Shown: positions 26,001 through 38,189 of the stretch, piece by piece
Layout: each line of letters opens with the position of its first letter
How positions within the stretch are numbered: the stretch's first letter is position 1
NCBI GenBank assembly: GCA_013397695.1
Contig: VYZI01000119.1
Span: forward strand, 1,860,303-1,924,302
Direction: 5' to 3'
Length of the DNA: 64,000 nt
From: Centropus unirufus
Taxonomy: Eukaryota > Chordata > Aves > Cuculiformes > Centropidae
Notes under the pieces: generated by a model
What the model saw: the letters and a program-made list of their open reading frames with translations, nothing else
Told to the model about the DNA's origin: nothing
Database searches by the model: none
Position numbers and translations under genes: made by a program

Positions 26001-29000
26001 GGATCACAAAGCCCTATATTTTAATCATGATGGTTCATTTATTGCATTATGATCTCGTAGGATGAAGATTATGTTGGTTTTGTGCATTTGATAGCATACT
26101 TGCCTCCTTATAAACCATAACTTCTTGTCCTTCACAGCCTTATCCAAACTTTGTAATGGCCATAATGGTTTTGCATAGCCTCTTATTATTTTTTCACATT
26201 TCTAAACCTTAATTATAATGGAGGAGATTGAAATGCTTTGCATTTTAATGCTCAGGTATCCTCTGTAAATGTAAGTGGAATTTATTGGATCTAGCACTAA
26301 ATGAAAATGTGATTTTTAGGGAGAGAAAACAACAAAACTCGCACCTTTGGCTTAGTTATGTTCTGCCCCTGAGGGTACCTGATTATGTTTTTCCTTTTTA
26401 ACAATGAATTCCTGGCTGATCAGAACTGCCTCAGCCTGAGCAGTTTATCTCTTCATAAGTTCTTTTGTTTGACTAATCGTTTGTTTCATCCTTTTGAGGG
26501 AAGTGATCTTGTAAACCCTGATAGCAATCTGGAAAACACTTCTCATAGAGAGACATCCAACTTTCTACAAAATAGAGTTTTCTGGCAAAACTGCCCAAGA
26601 GGATGCACACTTTTTATGTATGGGCCAGAACTCCCAGTGAAGAAAGAAATCTAGGTTTAATCTCATCTTCAGTCTTGGTTCAAATTGATAATGCACCTTC
26701 CAGGATGTGATCCAGCCCCCAAGTTACAGATAAAGGGTGGGCAGCTGAGATGAAGATGCAGGCCTAGTGCTGTTTTGCACAGCAGGTGTGATTCTTCATC
26801 CTTGTAGAAGATGGAATATCCCTCCCACTCCATCTTGGTCAGTTTTTAAGGCCCCAAGCCTATCTTTGGCTCAGCTGCTGAGCCAGTGCAAGGATTCAGG
26901 CCAGGATGAGGTACATGTGCTGCACCGAGAGGCTCCCAAGGGTAATGAGGCATGTGCAGTCATTACTTGGTGATAATTGTCAATATACCTCGTATATGAA
27001 GAAGCCTCCTCTTACTGAGAGCTTTGACTTCCACGAATTATCTCATTTTCCACAAAGTAAATCCATAGTGTGCACGCAGGAAGCTACTGCTGGGCAACTG
27101 ATGTGCCATAACTTGGATTTCTGTACCATTTACCTTCCCTGGGATAGATCCCTGCATGGACTGCAGCAAACAGGGGCTTAGTTTGTCTAAAAAGGAGTTT
27201 GGGAGCCAGGATTTCTGATTCCTTAATGCTGTAGCAGCTTGGCATCATTGCTTCACTCCTGGTGACTGTGCTTTGCCTGAAAAGTCACCACCCAGATGAC
27301 ACTTCCCAAAAAGGAAGACCGTATGGCTCTGGATGCAGAGCCATTTTGTTGTGCTTGGGAAAGCCCTTGGATTCCTGATGCATCTATATTTAATGCTTCT
27401 TATGTCCAAAGCCAGACACAGCTAAATTTTTAAATTGTTTTTTATCCAAGCGTGAAATGTCCAGTTCTCTTTGAGCCCACCGGGCTATGCTTAGTTTAAT
27501 CATAGTTCAAGTTTCTTGAACATAATGCTTAGAATTAAAATGTCATTTTCCTTCCTGTGTAACGTTTTCCACATCAGGGCAGTGAAGCCTGTGAAGGCTC
27601 TGGAGCATCAGTCTTGTGAGGAGCGGCTGAGGGGACTGGGGCCGTTTAGTCTGAAGGTTGTAGCAAGGCAAGTGCTGGTCTCTTCTCCCAAGTAACAAGA
27701 GATGGGATGAGAGGAAATGCCTCAAGTTGTGCCAAGATAGGGTTCAGGTTAGATGTTAGGAAATATTAATTACATCATGGAAATGGTGGTCAAGCTTTGG
27801 AACAGGCTGCCTAGGGAAGTGGTTGAGCCACCATCTCTGGAGGCATTTGAAAGACATGTTGATGTGGTGCTTAGGGGCATGTTTTAGTGGTCACTTTGAC
27901 AAAATTATGTTTATGGTTGGACTCAATGATCTTAAAGGTCTTTTCCAACCTAATTGATTCTGTGATTTTCCTTGGGCTTCAGGATAATTAACATCTAGTA
28001 CCATAAAAAAGGAAGAAACAGGATGCATCTAGTCCTGTGTCCCAAAGGACACATTCATTCTTCAAATCATCTGCATACCATGAATACCTTCCTCACGGAA
28101 CAGCATTTCCCAATTCTCATTTTTACACCATTTTATGAACTTCTCTCAGTAGTTCATAGGGCTGTATGAAAACGTTCTAAGTAAATCAGTGTTGGAGTTG
28201 TATACAGGACTAGCGTGTTGAGTTAGTTTGTATGTATCCAGCTTTGTGCCGCTTTAAATGCAGGTTTTTAATTGCAGGGGTGAAATGAAAAAAAAAATTA
28301 CCTGCGTGGCATCTGTTTTCACTTTCAGGTCTGCATTACATTCAGCGATTTTGGGAAAATGCAGAAAGTTTGCAATCTTTTCATTGAAAAATTGGGATCC
28401 TCTGTTACCATCAGACCGCCTCATTTTTACCACACACCAGAAGCCATAGACACCCTTCGGTAAGTTCTCCCTCATGCCAGAAATTTTACAGCCTCGGATA
28501 ACCGTTAATATGAATGCATAATTTATACTGTTTGTAATGGGAGCAAATAGTCTCCTTCATACCTATTAAAATTTATGTTCAAAGATTTCAATATTTCTAT
28601 TAAATGTAACTTATAAATTAATACCGTTCAGTCTAGAATGTGCAGCTTGTTCTTTCTAGTATCCTTGTGCAAAACCAGAATGTAATAAAAATATTTTCCC
28701 ATTGATTTCCACTGGAAGTAAAATCTACTGCGAATATTAGGTCAACAGAATTTGACTTGGGTTACATGAGCCTGTCTACATTTAATTTGCATTTATCCAT
28801 GCAGGCACAAGCATGTTACCACATGTTGATAAATCAAAGTACCCTTTGCCAATTCTCATTATCAGCTGCCCTGATCTGAACAGAACCATGTACGGTGCTT
28901 GCTCAGCATTAGAACATGCTCCTTCGAAACACGGTCTTGACATTTTAGGCATTAACTATTCAAAGTCCTGCTTCTCCCTTTGGCATTGGAGGGGCAGAAA

Positions 29001-29758
29001 GAAGCTTCGTTGCGGTTTGGGTTTTGCCTCTTTAAAGAAAAGGACCATGCCTGGCTCAAGAAGCAAGGCCAGACGTCTGCTGTTCCCTGTGCAGGAGATG
29101 TCTCAAGTGCATCATCTCAAAGGTATCCCTGCAGGAGTCTAGAAATGAGGCCGCTGAGGTTCAATAGGTGCTGGCAGGCCTTACAGCTGGGCCCCCAAAT
29201 GCCTGGCGCAGCAGTTGAACTCCTGCTCTGCAGCACACGCCAGGGATGCCTGCAGCGTGTAGGTGTTAGGAATACTTGCTCATAGCTGATGAGGATACTG
29301 ACATTTTCTCCACACGCTCCCTCCTCAAGCTCCTAAACTACCGCCCAGAGCCCTGGGGGAAGGCAGTGCGCCTTAGCTCTGTGCAGTTACAAGACCTGAG
29401 GCATTCAAGAAAAGAAAAGTGCTTGGCAGGAATACTTGTCCTGCAGTTGGCCCTGCTTGTTATTGTGCTGCTTTTTCTGCCTCTCAGCCGTCAGGTTTGT
29501 GTTGCTGCTGTTGGAAACACAAGGCGGAAAGCTCAGGAAGTCTGTCGACTCTTTGGCCAGTCATTGGGGAAACCTTTATTAATAAGAGAAGAAGAAACAA
29601 AAGAATGGGGAGGCCACATGGACAATCCCCTATCAAACTCCCCGGATTCACTGACTTTGCAGGAAAGAATCCAGAATGCTACTGCTTATGCTTCTTGTAG
29701 AGTGTTTGCTGTGTTTGAGATACAGGGAAAGGAAAACAAAAGAAACAGGTTGCTTTAG
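16811..29758 (+). CDS. IRAK1BP1: IRAK1BP1 (SIMPL), interleukin-1 receptor-associated kinase 1 binding protein 1, complete, 4 coding exons
   Basis: Coding exons 16811-17089, 24084-24149, 28329-28459 and 29488-29758 join in frame to give 248 residues (human about 260). All three introns are GT-AG. The protein is recognised from PPARLFAELVP near the N-terminus, VENTYQMEAE in exon 2, the VCITF..FGKMQ stretch of exon 3, and GKPLLIREEETKEW in exon 4. Nearly all of it after the first 35 or so residues is the SIMPL (DUF541) domain; the C-terminus is basic (KGKENKRNR). Family knowledge: the mammalian protein binds IRAK1, promotes TNF/IL-1-driven NF-kappaB activity and acts in cytoplasm and nucleus. 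The start ATG at 16811 has a good context (G at -3 and +4); a second in-frame ATG at 16820 sits in GCCATGG and could be used instead. It is convergent with PHIP, as in mammals. Identity is secure; the choice of start is not. Confidence 0.96.
19026..19411 (+). mobile_element. CR1 LINE, 3' fragment, in IRAK1BP1 intron 1
   Basis: Starts GAGCAGCTGAGGGAACTGGG and includes TTTAACCTGGAGAAGAGGAG, GGTGCTGGTCTCTTCTCCCA and the complete tail GATTCTATGATTCTGTG. Only the last 390 bp or so is present; the reverse transcriptase part is absent. Confidence 0.95.
22845..23105 (-). mobile_element. CR1 LINE, 3' fragment, in IRAK1BP1 intron 1
   Basis: Reverse-oriented copy beginning AATCACCAGGTTAGAAAAGA and running through CCACCACCTCCCTGGGCAG and AGCTTGAGGCCCTTCCCAC. 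It is an older subfamily than the copy at 33119, being close to the copies at 48653 and 19026. Confidence 0.92.
24084..24149 (+). CDS. IRAK1BP1: IRAK1BP1 coding exon 2 (66 bp)
   Basis: Acceptor TTTTAG|GAAGAAG and donor GCAGAG|GTATGT bound a 22-codon phase 0-0 exon reading EEDMTITEDF, then SRVENTYQMEAE. The intron before it is about 7.0 kb and contains two CR1 copies. Confidence 0.96.
27571..27967 (+). mobile_element. CR1 LINE, 3' fragment, in IRAK1BP1 intron 2
   Basis: CTGGAGCATCAGTCTTGTGA, GAGCGGCTGAGGGGACTGGG and GGTCTTTTCCAACCTAATTG then GATTCTGTGATTTT mark a 5'-truncated copy with an internal deletion near 27650-27665. It lies about 360 bp before exon 3. Confidence 0.93.
28329..28459 (+). 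CDS. IRAK1BP1: IRAK1BP1 coding exon 3 (131 bp)
   Basis: Acceptor CTTTCAG|GTCTGC and donor CTTCG|GTAAGT. It encodes VCITFSDFGKMQKVCNLF through FYHTPEAIDTL and leaves two bases (CG) of an arginine codon completed by exon 4. It is the central part of the SIMPL domain. Confidence 0.96.
29488..29758 (+). CDS. IRAK1BP1: IRAK1BP1 last coding exon
   Basis: Acceptor TTTCTGCCTCTCAG|CCGTCAG. It encodes RQVCVAAVGNTRRKAQEV and GKPLLIREEETKEW, then a basic tail ending KRNRLL and a TAG stop. The open frame extends upstream of the acceptor to 29276, but that part is intronic and does not resemble the family. Confidence 0.96.
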
Positions 29759-29785
29759 GACCTTTTGAATACTACACTTTTTCTT

Positions 29786-29791
29786 AATAAA
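29786..29791 (+). terminator. Polyadenylation signal of IRAK1BP1
   Basis: AATAAA lies 28 bases after the IRAK1BP1 stop, followed at about 29811-29830 by a GT-rich stretch (TTGTTTGTTGTTG) typical of a downstream cleavage element. This predicts a very short 3' UTR with cleavage near 29805. Confidence 0.8.
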
Positions 29792-29805
29792 ATTTTTCAC
29801 GATTT

Positions 29806-31442
29806 CTTGAATTGTTTGTTGTTGTTTTTCACTTTATTCTTTTGGTAGCAAGTAGAGTCAACAGAGGATATTAAGGTGATTATGTACTGAGCCAAAGTAG
29901 AAGGTTTCTTAATGTGTCTGCCCAGATGCAAAAAATTAGATTTCCTAGAGTTTTCTGTCACTCAAATACTTTTCTTTGCGGGTATCATTTGAGAGTACTG
30001 CAGGCTTTTGTAAAGAGCAGTCACAGTATTGCAGGCTTTACGTACTGCAGGTCTCCTCAGAAATATTGCAGTTCTTACTGGCCTTGGTTTACCTCTGTCC
30101 CCTGAAATTAAGGTTAAGATTAATTCTGAAAGTACATTTCGTAACTGTTTAATTTCTTCCTCCGCCCCCCTGTGAATGGGCAATAGATTTGATGTGCAAA
30201 ACTTCTGGTCCTTCTAGCTGAAATCTGGCTATATTGAAGCCTTTCCTCTCAAATTTGGAAGGAAGTTATTATGGTAAACTGAATACGCACTGTGTGTCCT
30301 AATGAAATGAATCGCTCAACACAAAATAAGCTTAGGAATGTTTTATTTCATCATAGGAAAAATATACGAGTTATATCCTGGGTCTCTTTGAGTTCAAAAA
30401 GGAAATGTGTTGTCTGGATGTACATGACATGCACAAACATTTCAGTGCTTCGGTCATGAGGATAGATTTTTTCTCAGCCATGGCAGCATAATATATTTAG
30501 ATCCATCATATCCACTGAAATAGGCTTTCATATCAGGGTGATCTACCTGAGAAAATAATATTTCAAATTGAAACTAGCAATAAATACAAACTGATACCTA
30601 AAAGGATCACTGAAGTCACTGTGGTTGACTTTCCCAAAGCCCCCAATCAGGTTTTAAACACACTCCACAGAGAGGTACTTCCAGTGAGATTTATTTCCAT
30701 GTAGCTTAACCTAATTAGTGTCATCAGAATAGTGGCTTCCTCAGACTGTCACAGTACTCTGCAGTGCCTGAAGTGTCTCATAAGATAGAGCCATACCAGC
30801 GTTTTAAAATCAGAACTGTTTCTTATTGAAGCAGTTGTCTCTCATTTGTTGCTGGTAAAGCAATTTGTTATTGTTGCCAGCTGGATCAGCTGCCTAAGCC
30901 CATCAGGCAGCAGGAACAGTGAAGAGGTAGCCAGGAAACAGTGGTGACACCAAACTGGTGGTCTTGGGAACCACCGTGTCCAACTGGAAGGTGCAGCTCT
31001 ACAAAGTGCAGTCTGAGTTCTGTGCTTGGTCGTGATGCAGAAAGCCTGCAGGGAGCAGGTTAGACGTGTCAGCTGGCAAAGGGTCGGGACAAATCTAAGC
31101 ATTTTCTCACTGCTCTCACTCCTCAGGCTGTAGGGAAGGCTGAGTGAGGGCAGTCCACACACCTTTTGAACTTGAGGTATAGGCATGGCCATCTCTTTGT
31201 AATTAGCCTCAACAGGACAGCTTTCAAATAGCTGACTTTGTGAGCTTATTACCGTCCATTGCCCTGATGATCTGTGGGCAGAATTAGTCTGAAATGCAGG
31301 GGAATAAAGCAATGCAATATCCTAAAGGCTCGTTTACACAAGGTAAATCTTTCGGGTGAGGCACCTGTTTCTGCCTGTAACCAAAGGGAGCCAGCTGGCT
31401 GACACAATAAAAGGTGCGATTTTTAGACGTTAAATTTATAAT
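29806..31442. other. Intergenic DNA downstream of IRAK1BP1
   Basis: No gene or repeat is supported. A 156-codon minus frame at 30842-31312 has no recognisable motif and no splice or promoter context. Confidence 0.5.
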
Positions 31443-31742
31443 TCATAGAATCATGGAATGGGTTGGGTTGGAAGGGACCTTAAAGTTCATCTAGTTCCAA
31501 CCCCCCTACTGCCCACTCCTTGGGCAACCTGTTCCAGTTAGGGTCCTCATTGGAAGCATATCTTCCATATGTCCAGTCTAAATATTCCCCTCTCCAACTG
31601 AAAGCCATTCCCCCTCATCCTATCACTACACACCCTTGTAAGAAGTTGTCCCGCAGCTTTCCCGTAGCTCCCTTCAGGTACTGGAAGGCCAGTAGAAGAT
31701 GTCCCCAAAGTCTTCTCCAGGCTGAACAGCCTCAACTCTCTG
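31443..31742 (-). mobile_element. CR1 LINE, 3' fragment, intergenic
   Basis: Starts with the reversed tail CATAGAATCATGGAATGGG, GTTGGAAGGGACC, then the CCTTCAGGTACTGGAAGGCC block and ends near CAACTCTCTGTCAG. Fairly intact over about 300 bp. Confidence 0.95.
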
Positions 31743-33118
31743 TCAGTCAGAGTGATCAGAATCCTGTTTAAAATACTTGGAACACTTCTCTGGGATAGCA
31801 TGGTTCCTGCTCCCAAGTTCAGGCGCGTTAGCACATTTTCTATTACAATTGGTAGCTAAAACAGAAACAAGGTCTGGAAGTAAGGCTTTCCCAAAAAGGC
31901 AACTGTCACGCTGGCCCCATTGACTGAGGGACAGTGTCAAGAGAGAGCATGGAGCCTTCAGGCCAGCGTGACTTACAGTTCCCGTGGGAGGGTTCCTCTG
32001 AAAGGCAGCAGATGCCAATTTGAATCTCCTCTCTGACTCCACCAAGTATCTCCTATTAGATAAATTAGTTATTTTAAAAACAGATACGTCCACTATCCAT
32101 AATTTAAATGAAGGCATCCACGATGGCACTGGATCCCTTGCAAAAAGGGGATCCTCCCCTCTGTATATGGCATCCATGCCTGAAGGCTGTTTTCTGGATC
32201 AGTCTCCAATTAGTTTGAGACTCAGGTGCACCTTGCATAAGCTGGAAATCAAAAGCTGCTGAGCCTGCGGTACACAAAACAGAACCTTTGGCTCACAGGG
32301 AATTTTTCAGCTAAGAAGGGAGATGTTTTTCAGTCCTGGCAGCAGCTGAGCAGAAGCTGTTTGGAAAGCAGAATTTTTTTAGAGTGGAGTTGAGAAACCA
32401 ATATACTACGCAGGAACCGGCAGGAAGTGATTAAATGATTTGTTCAGCTTTCCTAGGCCAAGCCCATATCTGCAGCAGCCTGTACCTAACAGACTTGAGT
32501 TGCTAAAGCACTCCCAGAACTAAGCAGCTGGATACTTTGAAGTAGGCAATACCTGGGTTTGTTCATTTATGACCTTCCAAAAACAAGCACTTGAAAACAC
32601 AGCAGTGATTCGTTTCCCTGCTTTCTCTATTAGTTTTCACTAACTTTGCAAAATAAATCTATCTCCAAAGCCAAAGGGCAACCAACTTTTAAACGCACAC
32701 AATAACAAACAAGTTGAATAAAAATAAACACTACCTCTAATCCCATAATAATTGTTATCTCTTCCTCAGGAATGCAAGCTGTAGATTTGCCAAATCCGTT
32801 AGTTTTGTTAATTAGGACTCGATAGCGAGGAGTACCCTTCAGATCCTGTAAAGGCAGAAGGAAGGTAAATAGCCCCAAGGGAAGATGATGACTAAAGGTT
32901 GCTTGCAGCACCCAAACCCACTCAATGTGTACTCACAGCAAGTTCATTTTTATGATCTTCCCAATCTCAGTTTAGAAAATTTAATTTAAAGCAATCAAGA
33001 CTGTAACGCATGCAGTCTTGATATATCTAGAAATTTTTAAGAGTTGAGACTTTAATTGACCTTTTCGCCCATAGATCTCCCAAGAAATGTGTCCTAGAGA
33101 ACCCCTGCTTTTTGTATA

Positions 33119-33478
33119 TAGAATCATAGGATGGTTTGGGTTGGAAGGGACCTTAGAGCCCATCCAGTTCCAACCCACTGCCATGGGCAGGGACACCTCC
33201 CACCAGCCCAGGCTGCCCACGGACACATCCAACCTGGCCTTGAACACTTCCAGGGAGGGGGCAGCCACAGCTTCCTTGGGCAACCTGGGCCAGGGCCTCA
33301 CCACACTCAGAGTCAAGAATTTCTTCCTAATGCCTCGTCTGAATCTTTCCCCTTATCCTATCATTCCATGCCCTTGTAAAAAGTCCCTCCCCAGCTTTCT
33401 TGAAGCCCCTTCAGGTACTGGAAGGCCACCATAAGGTCTCCCTGGAGCCTTCTCCAGGCTTAACAGCCCCAGATAGGT
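33119..33478 (-). mobile_element. CR1 LINE, 3' fragment, intergenic
   Basis: ATAGAATCATAGGATGGTTT, then GGGTTGGAAGGGACC, the CCTTGGGCAACCTGGGCCAG block and CTTCAGGTACTGGAAGGCCA. It is the best preserved CR1 in the window and a useful reference for the other copies. Confidence 0.96.
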
Positions 33479-33899
33479 CCCGTAACAATTCTTTTTGTGC
33501 CCCTTCTGCCTTCACAAGTGGCAGCAGAGGACGTCACAGAGAGGCAAGTTCACCTCTGACATCCTTGGTCTCAATCCCGGACAGAGCTCAGACCACTCCC
33601 CTGTGTATATAGAAATCTTCCAGGCAAGAAAGGAAAATGTGGCTTACTACGACATTTATCGCGCTTGTGGAAGCAAATCATGAGCCAGGGTCCCAGCATG
33701 CACACCACCATCCATAAACATTCCTGCCCTAGGAAACTCACAAACCTAAGCACAAAAAAGCGATGGATGAAGCAGGCAGGTAACTGGAGTTTATGAAGCA
33801 GAAAATATCGACCAGTGTGACAGGCAGTGGCCACTGCTCCACAGCGCAGCAAAAAACTGCAAGTCAGAGAAAGGCACCGAGTTGAAAGCCTGGCTTCCT

Positions 33900-33950
33900 C
33901 TTCCTTTTGGTTTGTTTTTTTTTGTTGTTTTTTGTTTGGTTTTTTTCACT
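33900..33950 (-). repeat. T/G-rich low-complexity tract
   Basis: GTTTGTTTTTTTTTGTTG-like sequence; on the minus strand an A-rich run. Low complexity with no target-site duplication that I can see. Confidence 0.6.
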
Positions 33951-34399
33951 GATGTGCCTACAAAGTAAAGCTAGAGGCAGATGGGACCAGAGTTAGGTAA
34001 AACCGTCCCATTTCTGAGGCGAGAAAAGGAAGCATGAAGGAAATTTTCATGGCTGTTAGCAGATCAGCAACAGCATTCCCAAATTCTCCACTTTGTGCTG
34101 TATTCAGCGCGCACACACAGAGGGGATTCAGAAATCCTCCCTATGCTCCTCTAGGAGAGTCAATTCATCCTGTTGGGAAGACGTTTAACCCAGGATTTCT
34201 CTGCACTAGAAAAACAACTTGACATTTCGGGCCTTGAGTTTCCTGTCCACGAGTAAAACCCACAAAAATCACATTTTGCATGCTAATTGCATGTACAGTA
34301 ACTCAAATTATGTGCTATTTAAATTCCAGTCACCTCCTGCATTGCTTGCCGGTTCTAGTTCTCTGGCACTTGCTTTATTTTCACGCGCTCCAAATAGAA

Positions 34400-35670
34400 A
34401 CATTGATTAATTTTTAAAGCCGTTATAATTTGCTCATTTGTCTTTGGCAAAAACGACAAACCCTACTGCAAAGCCCATATTGATCGCTAGAACAGGAAGG
34501 AGCACGGGTTTTGGTACGAGAACTGCGCGCTCTGAGAACAAAATGCTGAACCTCAGCGACCACGCGTCATTTCCTTCATCTAACGAGGGTTACGATCTAA
34601 CAGGAATAAATGGTACTAAAACAAGGTAATGAAGTGCTGGTGCTGGCACAGTCAGCGCCGAGCTGTCAGAAAGCAACATTTCACAGCATCTGTTAATCCC
34701 AAGCAAAGCCTTGATTCCTCCTCAAAGCAAAATATCCACAGAAGGCTCCAAAAAGACACCTGTCACACGGATGACAGGAGAGCTGGGATACAATTCTATT
34801 TTGAGGAGTCTGTACAAAGTTACGCAAAAAAAAGGAGCTCAAAACCAACAGGAAATGATCTGCTTAAGACAATTCCCAGCCACAAAGCTTAAACCTTGGC
34901 TTTGGCAGAGCACACCACTAACACAGCGCCGTAGCACTGGGGTGGCACAGACAGCAGAACCAACAGCTCCAGGACGGAACACGAGCGTGGAAGGAAGCGC
35001 CTTGCACTTCCAGCATTCTAAAATTCTCTCCAGAACAGATGAATTATTGAACTCCCACGGATACTTGAGATAACAGAGATTTTTTTTCCCCTCGCATGCT
35101 AAAAACCAAGCCTTGTTTTTGCCAGACTCCGTGGTGGGCCCGTCTGGAAAGCTACAGGGAACTCGATTCATTCCGCTCCGGCCATCCCTGATCCCAGCAG
35201 CACACGTACCTGCACCTGTGGGACAAGGGTTTCTTCCATCACTTCCCTGTTGATTCCAGGCGAGGCACCTAAGGAGGAAAAGATCATCTGACAAAGCAAT
35301 TATCACGTGAAATTAAAACAGAAGCCACCTGGTACAGTACGTGAAATAGGGAACATTTACCTGTTGGGCAGGAGCCCGCCGACATAAACCAACCCCGGAC
35401 ACCCCTAGCGCTGCCCTTTCTGCGCGTCACCCGCTCGGGGCAACGAGACCCGAGGCCAGTTCCGTACCCGCAGGAGGCAGGGGACGTCCAGACAGTTTGG
35501 CTTCTCCTAGAGCTGTCGGGAAGAGATTTCCACCCAGGATGGACAAAGCTCTGGTACAAGCAGCTGCCACCCAAACAGGGACGGCTTCTTGGAGGAGGCG
35601 CCTCCAAGTAGGCCAAGCCACACAGCATCCTCCGTGCCAGCTGCTACTGCCTTTGTATCGCCTCCTCAAC
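34400..35670. other. CpG-enriched intergenic block between the convergent genes
   Basis: This stretch keeps many CpGs (for instance around 34490-34580 and 35360-35480) in otherwise AT-rich intergenic DNA. Frames of 60-155 codons occur on both strands without recognisable similarity. I see no CR1 sequence in it and cannot assign a function. Confidence 0.35.
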
Positions 35671-35887
35671 CGGGGGTTTCAGGGAAAAACCCTACAAAGC
35701 AGCAAATTTTGATCTGTCGTGCACATGCTTTGGCTGTAATTTTTTCTGTTTTGTCCATATTCCATAAGGAATCAAAACGAGCCGATTTTAGGCAGTTTAG
35801 GGACAAATAAGCGATTGTCCCAGAACACAGAAAAATCAGTAGAGAGAAACAAACACTTTTGGACAGCTTAGAAAAACATGTTTTCTA

Positions 35888-35893
35888 TTTATT
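35888..35893 (-). terminator. Candidate distal polyadenylation signal of PHIP
   Basis: AATAAA on the minus strand in a T/A-rich context, followed at about 35835-35865 by GTGTTTGTTTCTCTC on that strand, a typical downstream element. It is one of several candidates. Confidence 0.45.
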
Positions 35894-38189
35894 TAAAAAT
35901 AAGTTTGTAGTTACTACATTGCAGTGACAGTAATTCTTACACGTACATTCTAGTTTGTATAAAAGGGTTCAAAGTATTATGCATCAAAACTAACATAGAA
36001 AGTGTCCACGTAACAGTAAAGAAACTTCCAATCCATATGTACAAAAAGAAAGGGCACTGTTATCCTGGTGAGATACTTCAGGTTATAACATGATAATCCA
36101 GATTTCCGGAAGGAAAAAAAAACCTCGCTAAAGAATTATCGATCTCAAAACTGTTACTCATTACATACAACAGATCCGTGTTTTACATAATTCTGTACAA
36201 AATAAGCGTACTTTTTAATCTGAAAATGCGTCAGTTTCAAAATTAACCTTCTCGGCCGTTTCCTTGAAGTTGAGCTCCACTCTGCACATGTTTAAGCCTT
36301 AGGACAGATTTCTCACTCACGCAAGATCATTATCCAGTTGTCTGCCACGCTTCCGCACTTTTAGTATGGTCCAAAAATGTAACCCCCCAGCGGTCCCGGA
36401 GCACGGGCAAACCAGCGCCTGGAGCTGCAGGACAGCACACGCACGCCCCGCAGGCACGGGAACACCACGGGCACTTGGGTTTCCTTCTACTCCCAGTTTG
36501 TACGACCTCATCCTCCGCTTTCACAGTGGAAATTCATAGCGCAGCACTACCTCCCTTCCCCAGAATGGATTGTTTGCGTTATTTGAGGTGAATTTCCTGA
36601 TGTATTTATCTGCATTAAAAAGGATCCAAATGAGTACTTGCCTCACTACCTACCTCCTAAAAGCTATATTTAATCACCTGTATTTTATTGCAGCGTATAA
36701 GGTTTCTCCCTAGGGTGCCCTGAGGCTGTTCCAGCCTTGGGAAAAGGTGGGAGTGGGGTGGGGCAGCCCGTCGCCTCTCCCTGCTTTTGAGGATGTTTTT
36801 CAGCCTGGTTTTCCTGGTGCGTTTCCTCCTCCCACACACCGCGAATATGACACAGCGAATTCCCACATTAGGACCAGTGCACAGCAAGAGCACCTAGAGG
36901 TTAGCTCCGGTTTAAAAGCGAGCCGTTATCTTCCCCAGACACAGCAGGAAGGGGACAAGCTGCATTCCCAAATCAAGAACAGGAATCTACGTAAGCTGCC
37001 AATGCCAGGTTTGTTATTGGAAATGCGTTGCCAAGCCTTGGCCAATTTGATGGAATTTAATACACTTTTCCTCCACATCTGAACAAGCATTTATATACAT
37101 TAATTTACAGCAGAAAACCAACAGCCCTTTTACCAGTTGAATATCTAGATCCCCTTGGAAACCAATCTGGTACAAGAACCTCAAGGTAAAGAAAAAACAT
37201 AGCAATTCCATAAAGTTGTCTTCATTAGGTAGTAAGCAGAAAATGAGCTTTTGGCGTTTTAAAGCCCTCTACCTACTTTATCCCAGCGCTGTTGCTGATT
37301 TAGGCTCTTGGTAAACACTCTTAAAAATAAGGCAAAAAGAAAAAACAAACCTTTGAAAAAACCACTGCAGACAAAGTGTACTTAGAGTGAGGTAAGGACT
37401 CGGGACACAACGCAATTGTTGTGGTACGGCTGCACCCCGACGGGCCAGCATTACATTTACCTCAAGATTCCCATGCTTCCAATCAAATGCGAATGGGATG
37501 AAAGTGGATTTAAAACCTCCAATCACACAAGTCCAGGGTGAGAGGGCCCCATCCCGTTAAGCCTCTTCCTTTTCTAGAACAGCTCAACGTGCCTAAATTC
37601 AAATTACACGCTAAAGCATTCCCTTGCAGCCCTCAATCCAACAACCATCAGCAAAAGGTCTAACAAGGCGGTGTCGATATCGTAACAAGCTTGAAGTTAC
37701 CGGGCAGGCTATTTTCGTGTTGTGTGTAGTCTTTTTTTTTGTTTTGGTAAGAGAAAAGCCTCTGGCACAAAATGGGAATTGGTACTTGAAAAAATATTTG
37801 TACAGCAATGCAGTGAAGAGGTTGTCTCTAAGCTACCATTTATTTTTGTCATAGATATTCATGTATCCTACGTGCTGCATCAGGGTCCTTTATCAATTAA
37901 TAGCTTTACAAATATTAAGCCATAGTAATACTTAACTCGACCGACTCAATCGTACAAGTCTAGCAACAAACTGATCACATGTACAACCCGGACACTGTAC
38001 AAATAAACATACGCAAATATAATCACAGCAGTCTAATCACCGGAGGAAGACGTTTTTTCCTGTCAAGTTGCAGCGCTGGTCATTGCCCAGTGACCCAGAG
38101 CTCTAGAGTTCAGCATTGGTGATGATGAACGTCATAGTGGTAAAATTTGAGTTCAGTTCCCAGGAACGCACTAAGGGGAGGAACAGAAC

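Noticed and set aside
29276..29487. Upstream extension of the open frame before IRAK1BP1 exon 4
   Set aside because: The acceptor at 29487/29488 and the frame of exon 3 (two bases left over) place the exon start at 29488; upstream residues do not match the family.
30842..31312. 156-codon minus frame downstream of IRAK1BP1
   Set aside because: No recognisable domain, no splice sites that join it to anything, and repeated Ser/Leu/Cys composition consistent with chance.
33087..33434. Frames of 82-115 codons on both strands
   Set aside because: Contained in the CR1 copy at 33119-33478.
34839..35306. 155-codon minus frame in the CpG-enriched intergenic block
   Set aside because: Few stops because of local GC content; no motif or transcript-like context that I can see.
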